Shown: positions 26,031-34,413 of the stretch, piece after piece
How the letters are laid out: each line of letters opens with the position of its first letter
Numbering within the stretch: position 1 is the stretch's first letter
Assembly: GCA_040217155.1 (NCBI GenBank)
Contig: JAVJNS010000026.1
Coordinates: 186,001 to 250,000 of the forward strand
Length of the DNA stretch: 64,000 bases
Direction: 5' to 3'
Source of the DNA: Pelagibius sp040217155
GTDB lineage: Bacteria; Pseudomonadota; Alphaproteobacteria; Kiloniellales; Kiloniellaceae
The notes under the pieces: generated by a model
Database searches by the model: none
Seen by the model: only the letters and a program-made list of their open reading frames with translations
Told to the model about the DNA's origin: nothing
Translations under genes and position numbers: made by a program

Positions 26031-27062
26031 ATGGAGCTGACGTCGCAGCCGCTGTGGCTGGCCTTTTCCGTCTTTGGCGTGGCCGTCGTCGTCATCGCCG
26101 CGGCCGGCACGCAGATGGCCCAGGTGGCGGACCGGCTGGCCGACCGCACCGGTCTGGGTGAGGCGATCACCGGCGGACTGCTGCTGGGGGCCAGTACCTC
26201 GCTTTCCGGATTCATTACCTCGGTCTCCACCGCGGCGCAGGGCTTCGCCGATTTGGCGATGAGCAATGCCGTGGGCGGCATCGCCGTACAAACGGCCTTT
26301 CTGGCGGTCGCCGACATCACTTACCGGCGCGCCAACCTGGAGCACGCGGCCGCTTCGGTCACCAACCTGATGCAGGGCGCGCTGCTGATTGCGCTCCTGA
26401 GCATCCCCCTGGTAGCCGGCCTGGCGCCTCCCTGGACTCTGTTCGGCAGCCACCCCGCAAGCTTCGTCATCCTATTTGCCTACATCTTCGGCATGCGCCT
26501 GACCTCCCAGGCCCGGCGCGAGCCGCTGTGGGGCCCGACACAAACCGAGGAAACGCGCATTGACGTGCCCGAGGAACCGCGCGGCGGCAGGGCGCTCAGC
26601 CGACTGCTTGTGTCCTTTGGCATCCTGCTGGCTATCGTCGGTTTGGCCGGCTACGCGCTGGGGCAGTCGGGTATCGCCATCTCCAGTAAGACGGGGCTCT
26701 CCGAAACCATAGTCGGAGCGCTGCTGACCGCGGTCTCAACCTCCCTTCCGGAGCTGGTGACGACCCTTGCGGCGGTACGCCGCGGCGCTCTGACCCTGGC
26801 GGTGGGCGGCATCATCGGCGGCAATACTTTCGACGTGCTGCTGGTGGCGGCGTCCGATATCGCCTATCGCCCGGGATCGATCTATCACGCGACTTCGGAG
26901 CAGCCGAACTTCATCATTGCAGTGACCATTCTGATGAGCGCGGTTCTGCTGCTCGGCCTGCTGCGGCGAGAGAAATACGGCTTTGCCAATATCGGCTTCG
27001 AGAGCCTGCTCATCCTGTTGATTTACGTCGGCGGCACCGCCGTGCTGCTTTCCGGAGTCTAA
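26031..27062 (+). CDS. Sodium/calcium exchanger family antiporter (CaCA)
   Basis: This 343-aa inner-membrane protein has two homologous halves of about five helices. Each half carries an alpha-repeat: first GGLLLGASTSLSGFITSVST, second GALLTAVSTSLPELVTTLA with GGIIGGNTFDVLLVA. The second repeat keeps the PELVTT acidic residue. In the first, Ser-Gly-Phe stands where most members have Pro-Glu, so one cation ligand is missing. That would change ion stoichiometry or specificity. The ATG has GGAGACGAG upstream. Which cation is exchanged cannot be inferred. Confidence 0.85.
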   Translation: MELTSQPLWLAFSVFGVAVVVIAAAGTQMAQVADRLADRTGLGEAITGGLLLGASTSLSGFITSVSTAAQGFADLAMSNAVGGIAVQTAFLAVADITYRRANLEHAAASVTNLMQGALLIALLSIPLVAGLAPPWTLFGSHPASFVILFAYIFGMRLTSQARREPLWGPTQTEETRIDVPEEPRGGRALSRLLVSFGILLAIVGLAGYALGQSGIAISSKTGLSETIVGALLTAVSTSLPELVTTLAAVRRGALTLAVGGIIGGNTFDVLLVAASDIAYRPGSIYHATSEQPNFIIAVTILMSAVLLLGLLRREKYGFANIGFESLLILLIYVGGTAVLLSGV

Positions 27063-27235
27063 GGCATGACCAGGCCGTTTGGCGCCATCTGACCGGGGTT
27101 CTTTCCAGGCTCGGCCGCGTTGTGGCGATGATCCGATACCTCATATCGCAGAGCGTGGCGCACCTTGCCAAGCCGGGGGATAGTTCCGTTCAAATGGCTC
27201 CAGATAACCTCAGTAAAATCAGGCAGGCGGCGGCT

Positions 27236-27697
27236 CTACGGTGCGATCCAGAAGGCCGCGACGAGGGCTGCCAGGCTCACAACGATGGCGCCGATGAAGA
27301 TCATGCGCCGCCGCGGCGTCTTGAGGATGACCTCGCCCTGGCGGGCTTCCTCTTCAGTCAGTTTCGGCCCTTCCGTTTCGCCGGCTGAACCGGCAGCGTA
27401 AGAAGCGGCCGCCGGTGTGGCTTGGCTGCCGTGCTTGGTCGCGGGGCCGCGCAGCCGTTCGTTTTCGGCTGGCAGAGCCGCTAAAGCCTGTAGCACGCGG
27501 TGCAGCAGGTTTGGCTCGCCGCCACCCATGTTTTCCTCTTCGGCGACGGCCAGTTCCCGCGCATCATGTTCCCAGCTTTCGAGCACGCGGCGTTTTTGCG
27601 CATCGCTCAGGGACTCGTCGTTCAGCACGTCCTCGGGAGTCTGATGGTCGCTCCAGGGCTCATTGACGGGGTTTTCGACGTTTTCCTTGGCTGTCAT
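27236..27697 (-). CDS. Small membrane-anchored hypothetical protein
   Basis: This 153-aa protein begins MTAKENVENPVNEP. It has an acidic conserved-looking block (TPEDVLNDESLSDAQKRRVL then SWEHDARELAVAEEENM), a Ser/Ala-rich middle, and one C-terminal membrane helix (residues about 131-151). The EDVL...WEHDARELAVAEEENM pattern occurs in uncharacterised proteins of alphaproteobacteria that I recall only as hypothetical. The start at 27697 has GGAGAA upstream; an ATG at 27751 would add 18 residues without support. It converges with the antiporter gene. Confidence 0.65.
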   Translation of the reverse strand: MTAKENVENPVNEPWSDHQTPEDVLNDESLSDAQKRRVLESWEHDARELAVAEEENMGGGEPNLLHRVLQALAALPAENERLRGPATKHGSQATPAAASYAAGSAGETEGPKLTEEEARQGEVILKTPRRRMIFIGAIVVSLAALVAAFWIAP

Positions 27698-28022
27698 CGT
27701 TGGTTCTCCGCTTGGTTCGGCCTGTAGCCCGTGTGGCGATATGTCACCCACCGACGCGCGCAGGACGACTGCGGTTCGGTGTGTCTATTGCCGGAAAGAT
27801 TCGACGGGTGAGAATATGGCTTGTCCAGCGCCCCGGGACTGCAAGTCAACCTGGAGGCAGAAAACCCATCGAATTGGAAGCGTGCAAGGCTCTGCGCCGT
27901 GCCGCGCTTGCGCTTCGTCATCGCCCTTGATCGTCAAGATGTGGCGCTCGATGCTTGAGACTTCAAGGATTGAATGGGCTTAAGTCTACGGCGGACCGCG
28001 TGTTCTTCAACCTTCCGCGAGG
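27698..28022. other. Intergenic region with no gene seen
   Basis: The 325 bases between the small membrane-protein start and the aldo/keto reductase stop hold no convincing gene. They should contain the promoter of the minus-strand small gene and the 3' end of the reductase operon. I saw no strong terminator, repeat or RNA structure. Confidence 0.6.
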
Positions 28023-29018
28023 TCAGGCGTAGCGCTCGGGCCCGATCCACTGCGCATCGGGATAGCGGTCGCCGTGCGCCCAGCCGACAGGCAGCGTTTT
28101 TTCGATCAGCTCAAGAGTGGCGTCCGACATTTGAAGTGCGGCTCCTGCGGCCAGCTCTTTCAAGTGCTCAACGGATCTTGTGCCGGGGATTGCTATGACC
28201 GCGGGACTCTGCCGCAGCAGCCAGGCGATGCTGAGGGCGGCGGCAGTCGTACCCAATTCCCGCGCCAGCGCGCGGTAGTTGTCCGTCAGCTTCAGATTGG
28301 TCGCAAGGTTCGGCTCCTGGAATCGTGGATTTGACCGCAGGAACGGCGATACCTCGGCGGTCGGCGGATGATCGGTCAGGAGACCGCGCCCGACCGGCGA
28401 AAAAGCTACCAGGCTGGTGCCCAAGGCCTCGCAGGCCTGGACGAGGCCGAGTTCGACGGAGCGGGTTGACAGAGAATATTCAGACTGGACGGCAGCCACC
28501 GGGTGAATCATCGCCGCGCGCCGCAGTGACGCGGGCGCGATCTCGGAAAACCCGATGCTGTGGGTCTTGCCGGCGGTGACCAGGCCGGCCAGGGTGTCGG
28601 CCACTTCCTCGATGGGGATGTTCTGGTCGCGGCGGTGGACGTAAAAGAGGTCGACGGCCTCGAGGCCCAGCCTGCTCAGACTCGCGTCCAGTTCCGCTTC
28701 GAGATGTTCTCTGGAGTTGTCGAAGCTCCGCACGCCCGTTTCGGGATCGCGCCTGATGCTTGCCTTGGTCGCGATGCGAAAGCGCCCGTCCTTCGCCTTG
28801 CCCTGTTTGGCGAGAAAACTGCCGATAGACTGCTCCGACAGGCCCATGCCGTATACATTCGCCGTGTCGATGTGATCGATCCCAAGGTCGAGCGCGGCAG
28901 TCAGGACCGCGTGGGACTCCGCTTCCGTGGTGGGCCCGTAGAAATTGGTGAACGACATGGCACCAATACCGATTGCCGAGACCAACGGGCCGCCAGGGCC
29001 GAGTGCGCGCTTTTCCAT
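28023..29018 (-). CDS. Aldo/keto reductase
   Basis: This 331-aa cytoplasmic NADPH-dependent oxidoreductase has the AKR barrel. The active-site Asp and Tyr are in IDTANVYGMG, the Lys is in the ATKASIRR strand, and the His is in DLFYVHRRD. The cofactor segment GTRSVEHLKE lies near the C-terminus. It belongs to the group that acts on aldehydes or ketones with broad range. It lies 48 nt after the C45 hydrolase gene on the same strand, so it may be the last gene of that operon and could reduce an aldehyde formed from an amine. The link is inferred from position only. Confidence 0.9.
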   Translation of the reverse strand: MEKRALGPGGPLVSAIGIGAMSFTNFYGPTTEAESHAVLTAALDLGIDHIDTANVYGMGLSEQSIGSFLAKQGKAKDGRFRIATKASIRRDPETGVRSFDNSREHLEAELDASLSRLGLEAVDLFYVHRRDQNIPIEEVADTLAGLVTAGKTHSIGFSEIAPASLRRAAMIHPVAAVQSEYSLSTRSVELGLVQACEALGTSLVAFSPVGRGLLTDHPPTAEVSPFLRSNPRFQEPNLATNLKLTDNYRALARELGTTAAALSIAWLLRQSPAVIAIPGTRSVEHLKELAAGAALQMSDATLELIEKTLPVGWAHGDRYPDAQWIGPERYA

Positions 29019-29066
29019 AGGTGTCTCTCAGAAGTTACTCAACTACTGCGAACGTCGTGGGCGGCC

Positions 29067-30053
29067 TCAGGAAATGCGCGCCGCGTCGGGATAGGCGATA
29101 CGTTGGTTGCCCTCGGCCATCCCGGCGCCGGAGAGCTTCCAGGTTCTGCCCGGCCAGCGCAGTTCCATCTCGAACCGCTGAGGATGATAGACGGCGGTAT
29201 AGAGCGTGCCGAAACCAGCGTCATAGGCGACCGAATAGAGGGGCGGTTTCAGGAAGGCGCCGATGAACTTTTCCTGGGGATCGACGTGGAGGGTCAGCCG
29301 CTGCAGCAGGAAGCGCTCTCGCTCCACCGTCGCGGTAAAGCGGGCATGGCTCGCCCACTCGACACGTTCCTGGTGGTTGGTGGCGACGCCGATGTGGCGC
29401 AGGACGGTCGGCCGGTCGGGCGCCATGTAGGCGGTGACGAAATGGCGGGCAGCGTCGACGGCGGTAACGTTATAGCTCATGTGGCTGGGGACGCGTGCCA
29501 GAACCTCTCCGGCCTCTTCGGCGGTTTCGCAGGTCTGCAGGATGTAGCGCAGGATGATCGGTACGCCGAAGCCGTCGCCGACCACATGGCGCCCGCCGAA
29601 GGTGAGGGACACCGCGAGCCCGGCGTCATTCATGCCGTCGACCAAACCCCAGAGGCCGTCGCTGGTGCCGATGACCCGCCGGCCCTGCCAGGCGGTGGCC
29701 AGCGTCAGGGCATCGAAGGCCAGGGGACTGTAATCGTAGTTGCGCACCAGCATGGGCTCGGCACCGGGCCAGATCGCCTGACTGCAGCCGGAAAGATAGG
29801 GCGGCGGGCAATAGAAACTCAAGAAGCGGGCCTGGTGATCGCCGCCGCCCGCCAGTTCGCAGAGCTGCTCGTAGAGTGGCAGAAGCTCGGGCATATGCTT
29901 CTTGAGGGCGCGCCGCCCTTCGAGGTAAGTGGGCCGCGCCTCTGGTCCTTCGCGCAGCCACCAGCGGCGGTAGTCGGGCCAGTATTCAGTGAAGAGCCCG
30001 GCCCATCTGGGGCCGGGGCCTTCCTCTGCGATGGCGCGGAAATTCAGCTCCAT
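29067..30053 (-). CDS. C45-family Ntn hydrolase/acyltransferase
   Basis: This 328-aa enzyme belongs to the peptidase C45 group, whose model is the fungal acyl-CoA:6-aminopenicillanate acyltransferase. These proteins cut themselves to expose an N-terminal Cys. The likely site is Gly-Cys90 in YLSGCSQAIW, followed by the NYDYSPLAFD strand (positions about 107-116) and the oxyanion-type segment GLWGLVDGMNDAGLAVS. The reaction would be amide hydrolysis or acyl transfer. It starts 18 nt after the ATP-grasp ligase gene and is probably co-translated, suggesting it processes the amide made by that ligase or its precursor. Confidence 0.83.
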   Translation of the reverse strand: MELNFRAIAEEGPGPRWAGLFTEYWPDYRRWWLREGPEARPTYLEGRRALKKHMPELLPLYEQLCELAGGGDHQARFLSFYCPPPYLSGCSQAIWPGAEPMLVRNYDYSPLAFDALTLATAWQGRRVIGTSDGLWGLVDGMNDAGLAVSLTFGGRHVVGDGFGVPIILRYILQTCETAEEAGEVLARVPSHMSYNVTAVDAARHFVTAYMAPDRPTVLRHIGVATNHQERVEWASHARFTATVERERFLLQRLTLHVDPQEKFIGAFLKPPLYSVAYDAGFGTLYTAVYHPQRFEMELRWPGRTWKLSGAGMAEGNQRIAYPDAARIS

Positions 30054-30071
30054 CGGGCGGCTCTGCTGTGC

Positions 30072-31520
30072 TCAGAGTATTTTGAAGGCATGGTCGCTGG
30101 GCACGGCGGCGGGCAGCGGACGCGCCGAGAAGGCGGACTTGATGCCCTTGATCCACTTCTTGGAACGCTCGGTGAGCTTGAAGCCGTCGGTCATCGAGCG
30201 GCCGCGGGTCACCAGGATGCCGAGATCGGCGCCCTCGTAGCGATAATCTCCGGGCTTGAGGATGCGCAGGAAGAAGGCTTCCTGCTCGCTCTCGACAGCG
30301 CGGCGGTGATAGTCGAAGCGGTCGAAGGCGACCGTGCCGTCGGACCGCATCTTGTATATTCCGGTTTCCGGCGCCTGGGTCAGAATATCCACCGAATCAT
30401 CGGTGTGCTTGATCACCATCTGGGACCAGGAGTCGATCATGTTGGGGTCGGCCCAGCGGGCGTTCAACTCCTCGATGTCGAGGTCGAAGGGCTGGCCCGA
30501 AAATTCCAGAAGATGGAAGAGGAAGAGCGGCGCATCGGCATGCGCGAAGGCGGCATGGTTGGTCATCGACGAGGCGCCGGTAATGCGCGGGTTCAACTCG
30601 CCGAGATAAATCTCCCCGGTTTTCTGTTCGATCAGGAAGTCCAGTTCGAAATAGCCGCGGTAGCCTTCCTTGCGCAGCTGTTCGCCGAAATCGAATGTCA
30701 GCTTGCGCGCCTTCTGACGCACCTTCGGCGGAAAGGCGGTGGCGAAAATTTCATTTCCGCACCAACCCCCTCTGTAGGGAGTCAGTTCAGGGAAGCCGAC
30801 CAACTCGGTCATCAGCGGGCCGACGATGGTGCCCTGCTTGGTGGCGCAGGCCTCGATCGCCGAGCCGCGGCAGTTGATGCGCTTCATGACCTTGATTTCG
30901 CCGCAGCCGACGATCTCGTGTTCGTGGCGGCGGAAGTCCGCTTCGGACTTGATGAAGAAGGTCGTGTGTCCGGAATCGCCAAAGGCCGACTGCAGGACCA
31001 GGTCGTTGCCGATCTTGGCCTTGGCGGTCAACTCGGTCAGGTGCTTGTAGTTCTTGATTTCAGAGAGCGTGTTGGGAACGGAGGGGACGCCGGCCTTGTT
31101 GCCGATGCGCACCGTTTCAATCTTGTTATCGACACGCGTGCGCAGCTTGGCTTTGGGGAACCAGACCTCGGCGCCGAGTTCCTTGGCCAGCTTCTCGGTC
31201 TGCTCGTCGAACATGAGGAATACGAACTTAGGCTTGCCGCCGCGGCCCTTGGTCCAGTCGATCACCTCCTTGTGCTGCAAGAGGTAATTGTTGATGTCCT
31301 CGATGGACTGAAACTCGGCGTGGGGTTGTTCGGTCGGGCAGAAGACGTTGGGGTGCTTGCCGTCGTAGCAGTCGAGGTAGTTGATGTACTTGAAGTTCTT
31401 CACCCACTCGTCGAGACCCAGCAGATTGAAATTGGTTGCTGAAATGAAATAGATCGGCACCTCGTTGCGGTGGAAGAAACGCCTGATCTCCGAGATATTC
31501 TTCAGCTTCTTCTTTGCCAT
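30072..31520 (-). CDS. ATP-grasp ligase (biotin carboxylase-like)
   Basis: This 482-aa cytoplasmic protein has an ATP-grasp fold: N-terminal half without a clear family, then VLQSAFGDSGHTTFFIKSE as the ATP-binding loop, and FELDFLIEQKTGEIYLGELNPR with Glu and Asn as Mg-ATP ligands, ending near residue 340, then GASSMTNHAAFAHAD. Automated annotation would often call such proteins biotin carboxylase, but no biotin carboxyl carrier or transferase gene is nearby, so carboxylate-amine ligation is more likely. It lies between the decarboxylase and the C45 enzyme. The substrate is unknown. Confidence 0.8.
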   Translation of the reverse strand: MAKKKLKNISEIRRFFHRNEVPIYFISATNFNLLGLDEWVKNFKYINYLDCYDGKHPNVFCPTEQPHAEFQSIEDINNYLLQHKEVIDWTKGRGGKPKFVFLMFDEQTEKLAKELGAEVWFPKAKLRTRVDNKIETVRIGNKAGVPSVPNTLSEIKNYKHLTELTAKAKIGNDLVLQSAFGDSGHTTFFIKSEADFRRHEHEIVGCGEIKVMKRINCRGSAIEACATKQGTIVGPLMTELVGFPELTPYRGGWCGNEIFATAFPPKVRQKARKLTFDFGEQLRKEGYRGYFELDFLIEQKTGEIYLGELNPRITGASSMTNHAAFAHADAPLFLFHLLEFSGQPFDLDIEELNARWADPNMIDSWSQMVIKHTDDSVDILTQAPETGIYKMRSDGTVAFDRFDYHRRAVESEQEAFFLRILKPGDYRYEGADLGILVTRGRSMTDGFKLTERSKKWIKGIKSAFSARPLPAAVPSDHAFKIL

Positions 31521-31553
31521 CCCTGTTTCCCCATTCGTTAGTTTTTCTTAAGT

Positions 31554-31576
31554 AAAAGGCGGGCGTTTCTACCGCC
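31554..31576 (-). terminator. Weak terminator-like hairpin between decarboxylase and ATP-grasp genes
   Basis: On the minus strand GGCGG and CCGCC form a 5-bp stem just after the decarboxylase stop, followed by TTTT. It is short, so it more likely adjusts the ratio of the two transcripts than stops transcription. Confidence 0.3.
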
Positions 31577-31577
31577 G

Positions 31578-34325
31578 CTATTGCGCGGCTTGCAGCAAAC
31601 GGCTTTCGGCTTGCTTGGCAAGCGCGGTATCGGTGAACACTCGGAGCCCCAAATCTGGGCGGTAGCCATGAATTTCACTGACGTCGAGCGCGCGCATAAA
31701 GGCCAGAATCTCGTTTGAGATCACCTGTCCCGGCACCAGGATCGGAAAGCCCGGCGGGTAGGGAATGATGAAGGAAGCGGAGACAACCTCCCGGCCGCTC
31801 TCCATGGCTTCCTTGAGGCTACCGTCGAGATCCAGGTAGTCGCAGTTTTCCTCGTCATAGGCGAGGAAGAAGGCCGAGCGGATGTCGCCTTCCGGTGTCC
31901 CGGCGCCGGTCGGTCTGAAGGCGTCGTGGAAGCGGCTGAAATCCGGCAGCGGCGGAAGATCCTCCACCAGGTTCTTGACCCGGCGGTCGAAGGCTCGGCG
32001 CTCCATCCTGGAAGCGTCGTCCAGCAGGTCGTCCAACTCGTTGGCGATCTCCACCAGCACCTCGATGAGATAGGCCACCGACGAGCGCGTGGTGCCGATA
32101 TTGGTCATGAAGAGGACGGTGTTGCGCGACGTCTTATTGATCTGGATGCCGTACTTGTCCATCAGGATCTTGTTCTTGAAGGTATCGCCGTCCCAGCCGG
32201 TGCCGCCGACGGCCATCGTCACCCGGGTGGCGTCGAGCACGAATTCGTCCGCCGCCCAGGACTCCCAGATGTCGTTCCATCCCTGCCCGGGATCGTAGTA
32301 GGAGGTGATGCCGCTCTCGCGGTACTCTTCGGCGATCATGTCGCCGGCGGTCAGCACCTTGAAGTACTTTTTCAGCAGCGGATGGGTCGATATGGCGCGG
32401 CGCATGGACATGGCCGCTTCGACCTGGCGCTGAACGAACTCGAAGCCCTCCAGTTCGACCTGCCGGCGTCCGACGTCGAGCGAGGCGATGATCTGATAGT
32501 TGGGCGACGTCGATGTATGAGTCATGTAGGCCTCGTGGAAAGCCTGCTCTACCTCGCCCTTGAAGTCCTGATCGTTCACATGGATCATCGATCCCTGGCG
32601 CAGCGCGGTCAGGGTCTTGTGGGTCGACTGTGTGGCATAGACGCGCACCCGCGCGTCCGGCGGCGGGATCAAGCGAGTCTCCAACAGCGTCGCGTCGTCG
32701 GCGTCCCTCAGCTCTTCCTGCTGCGCTTCATAGGCGGCGATGTGGTCGGGCGTGCGCAGGGCGTCACGCAGGTAGTTGGCGGCGTTCATGCCCGTGCGTT
32801 GGCGATAGGTCGGGCCAAAGCGCGCGAAGGCGAACCAAGCTTCGTCCCAAAGGAATACCAAGTCGGGCTTGATGGCCAGGCACTCGCGCATCACCCGCTC
32901 GACGTTGTAGACGATGCCGTCGAAGGTGCAGTTGGTCAGCAGCAGCATGCGGACGCGGTCCAGCTTGCCCTCGGCCTTCAGCTCCAGCAGGGTTTTCTTG
33001 ATCTCGCGCAGCGGCACCGCGCCGTACATCGAGTATTCGTTCAAGGGGTAGCTGTCGAGATAGACCACCTGGGCCCCGGCCAGCACCATGCCGTAGTGAT
33101 GCGACTTGTGGCAATCGCGGTCGACCAACACGATGTCGCCGGGCCGCACCAAGGCCTGCACCACCACCTTGTTGCAGGTCGAGGTGCCGTTGGTGGCGAA
33201 GAAGGTCTGCTTGGCGCCGAAGGCGCGCGCCGCCAGTTCCTGGGCTTCCTTGATCGGTCCATGCGGCTCGAGCAGGCTGTCGAGCCCGCCGGACGTCGCG
33301 GAGGTTTCGGCCAGAAAAATGTTCGGCCCGTAAAAGGCGCCCATATCCTGAATCCAGTGCGAGCGGCTGATCGACTTGCCGCGGCTGATCGGCATGGCGT
33401 GGAATACGCCGGTCGGCTGCTTGGAGTACTCCTTCAAGGCGGTGAAGAAGGGTGTCTTGTAGCGTGAGTTCACGCCGCGCAGGATGTTGAGGTGCAGTTC
33501 CAGGAAGTCTTCCTGATTGTAGAAGACCCGACGGCAGCGGCCGAGATCGCGCCCTGCGATGTCTTCCACCGAACGGTCGGTGATGAGGTAGGCGTCCAGT
33601 TCCGGGCGCACGCGGGCGATCAGGCGGCAGAGTTCCGGGCCGTAGTCGCCTTCCTCCAGTGCTTCGACCGCCGCCTTGCCGCCGACCCGGTTCAGGTAGC
33701 GGGTCAGAATCGACAAGGTATTGTGCGATTTGAGAGTCAGGCCTGGGCGCACCACAACGGCCTGGATGTTGTGATTGAACAGGATCGCGATCAGCGCGTC
33801 TTCCAGGCTCGGCACCAGGACGGTTTCATAGACGAACTGGTCCTCGCTGCGCCGCATGCGCTGCAGGGAACTGCGCAGCCAGCGCTCCTGCTGCTCCGTC
33901 AAGGCATCGACCAGCAGCACTTCGAAATAGGGCTTGGAGAGTGCGCGGGCCTCGATCGGCAGGGTGGACTCGTCCTCGATCTCCTCGGCGTCGCTCTCGT
34001 CACGGGCCAGCGTGACGCTGCGCCGGCGGTAGGTGCCCGATGTCAGGGCGCGAACGACGCGGCGCACGGAAAAAGCGAGGTCTTCCCAGTTTCGATGGGT
34101 CAGTTGACGGCGCAGATGTTCGAATGCGGAGACGCCTGGAAAGGCCCAGTACATCTCGATGGGATTGAGGGCTTCGAAGAGCGCCTCCGCCTGCTTGACC
34201 AGCTTCTCGCTTTCGGCAGTCTTGTCTTGTTCTATTTGCGCGAGGCGGTCCGCCGTTTCGCGCAGCGCGGACCAGCGGTCAGCGCGCAGCTGAACGGCGC
34301 TGTAGTAGTCGCTAATCGAATGCAT
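31578..34325 (-). CDS. PLP-dependent Orn/Lys/Arg decarboxylase, long form
   Basis: This 915-aa fold-type-I PLP enzyme should decarboxylate a basic amino acid to a diamine or agmatine. The cofactor Lys is Lys570 in ATQSTHKTLTALRQGSM. The aldehyde-binding Asp and upstream motifs are in LVFLWDEAWFAF, and FATNGTSTCNKVVV is the phosphate-binding region. It is longer than E. coli AdiA or CadA (about 715-755 aa); the first 330 residues contain a receiver-like wing region (EVLLVDALTEQQERWLRSSL) after a long helical part. The C-terminal domain ends HGYRPDLGLRVFTD. It is second in an operon with a nitrilase, ATP-grasp and C45 enzyme. Confidence 0.9.
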   Translation of the reverse strand: MHSISDYYSAVQLRADRWSALRETADRLAQIEQDKTAESEKLVKQAEALFEALNPIEMYWAFPGVSAFEHLRRQLTHRNWEDLAFSVRRVVRALTSGTYRRRSVTLARDESDAEEIEDESTLPIEARALSKPYFEVLLVDALTEQQERWLRSSLQRMRRSEDQFVYETVLVPSLEDALIAILFNHNIQAVVVRPGLTLKSHNTLSILTRYLNRVGGKAAVEALEEGDYGPELCRLIARVRPELDAYLITDRSVEDIAGRDLGRCRRVFYNQEDFLELHLNILRGVNSRYKTPFFTALKEYSKQPTGVFHAMPISRGKSISRSHWIQDMGAFYGPNIFLAETSATSGGLDSLLEPHGPIKEAQELAARAFGAKQTFFATNGTSTCNKVVVQALVRPGDIVLVDRDCHKSHHYGMVLAGAQVVYLDSYPLNEYSMYGAVPLREIKKTLLELKAEGKLDRVRMLLLTNCTFDGIVYNVERVMRECLAIKPDLVFLWDEAWFAFARFGPTYRQRTGMNAANYLRDALRTPDHIAAYEAQQEELRDADDATLLETRLIPPPDARVRVYATQSTHKTLTALRQGSMIHVNDQDFKGEVEQAFHEAYMTHTSTSPNYQIIASLDVGRRQVELEGFEFVQRQVEAAMSMRRAISTHPLLKKYFKVLTAGDMIAEEYRESGITSYYDPGQGWNDIWESWAADEFVLDATRVTMAVGGTGWDGDTFKNKILMDKYGIQINKTSRNTVLFMTNIGTTRSSVAYLIEVLVEIANELDDLLDDASRMERRAFDRRVKNLVEDLPPLPDFSRFHDAFRPTGAGTPEGDIRSAFFLAYDEENCDYLDLDGSLKEAMESGREVVSASFIIPYPPGFPILVPGQVISNEILAFMRALDVSEIHGYRPDLGLRVFTDTALAKQAESRLLQAAQ

Positions 34326-34413
34326 CCTGCGGTCTCCCTGTATTTCGGGGTTCTGCGTCCCCTTTATTCTCGACCGGATGTTCTCTCCCCCGTTGCAGGG
34401 GCGGCGCTTGAAG

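Noticed and set aside
27694..27921. A 75-codon minus-strand frame ending in an ATGA overlap with the small membrane-protein gene
   Set aside because: The overlap looked like coupling, but the protein is rich in Arg, Ser, His and Pro with no strands or helices, and the ribosome binding site is poor.
28560..31442. A 960-codon open frame on the plus strand
   Set aside because: It lies antisense to the C45, ATP-grasp and reductase genes, whose catalytic motifs are clear; its residues show no family pattern. It reflects third-position GC bias.
31926..33467. A 513-codon open frame on the plus strand
   Set aside because: It is antisense to the decarboxylase, which has all expected motifs.
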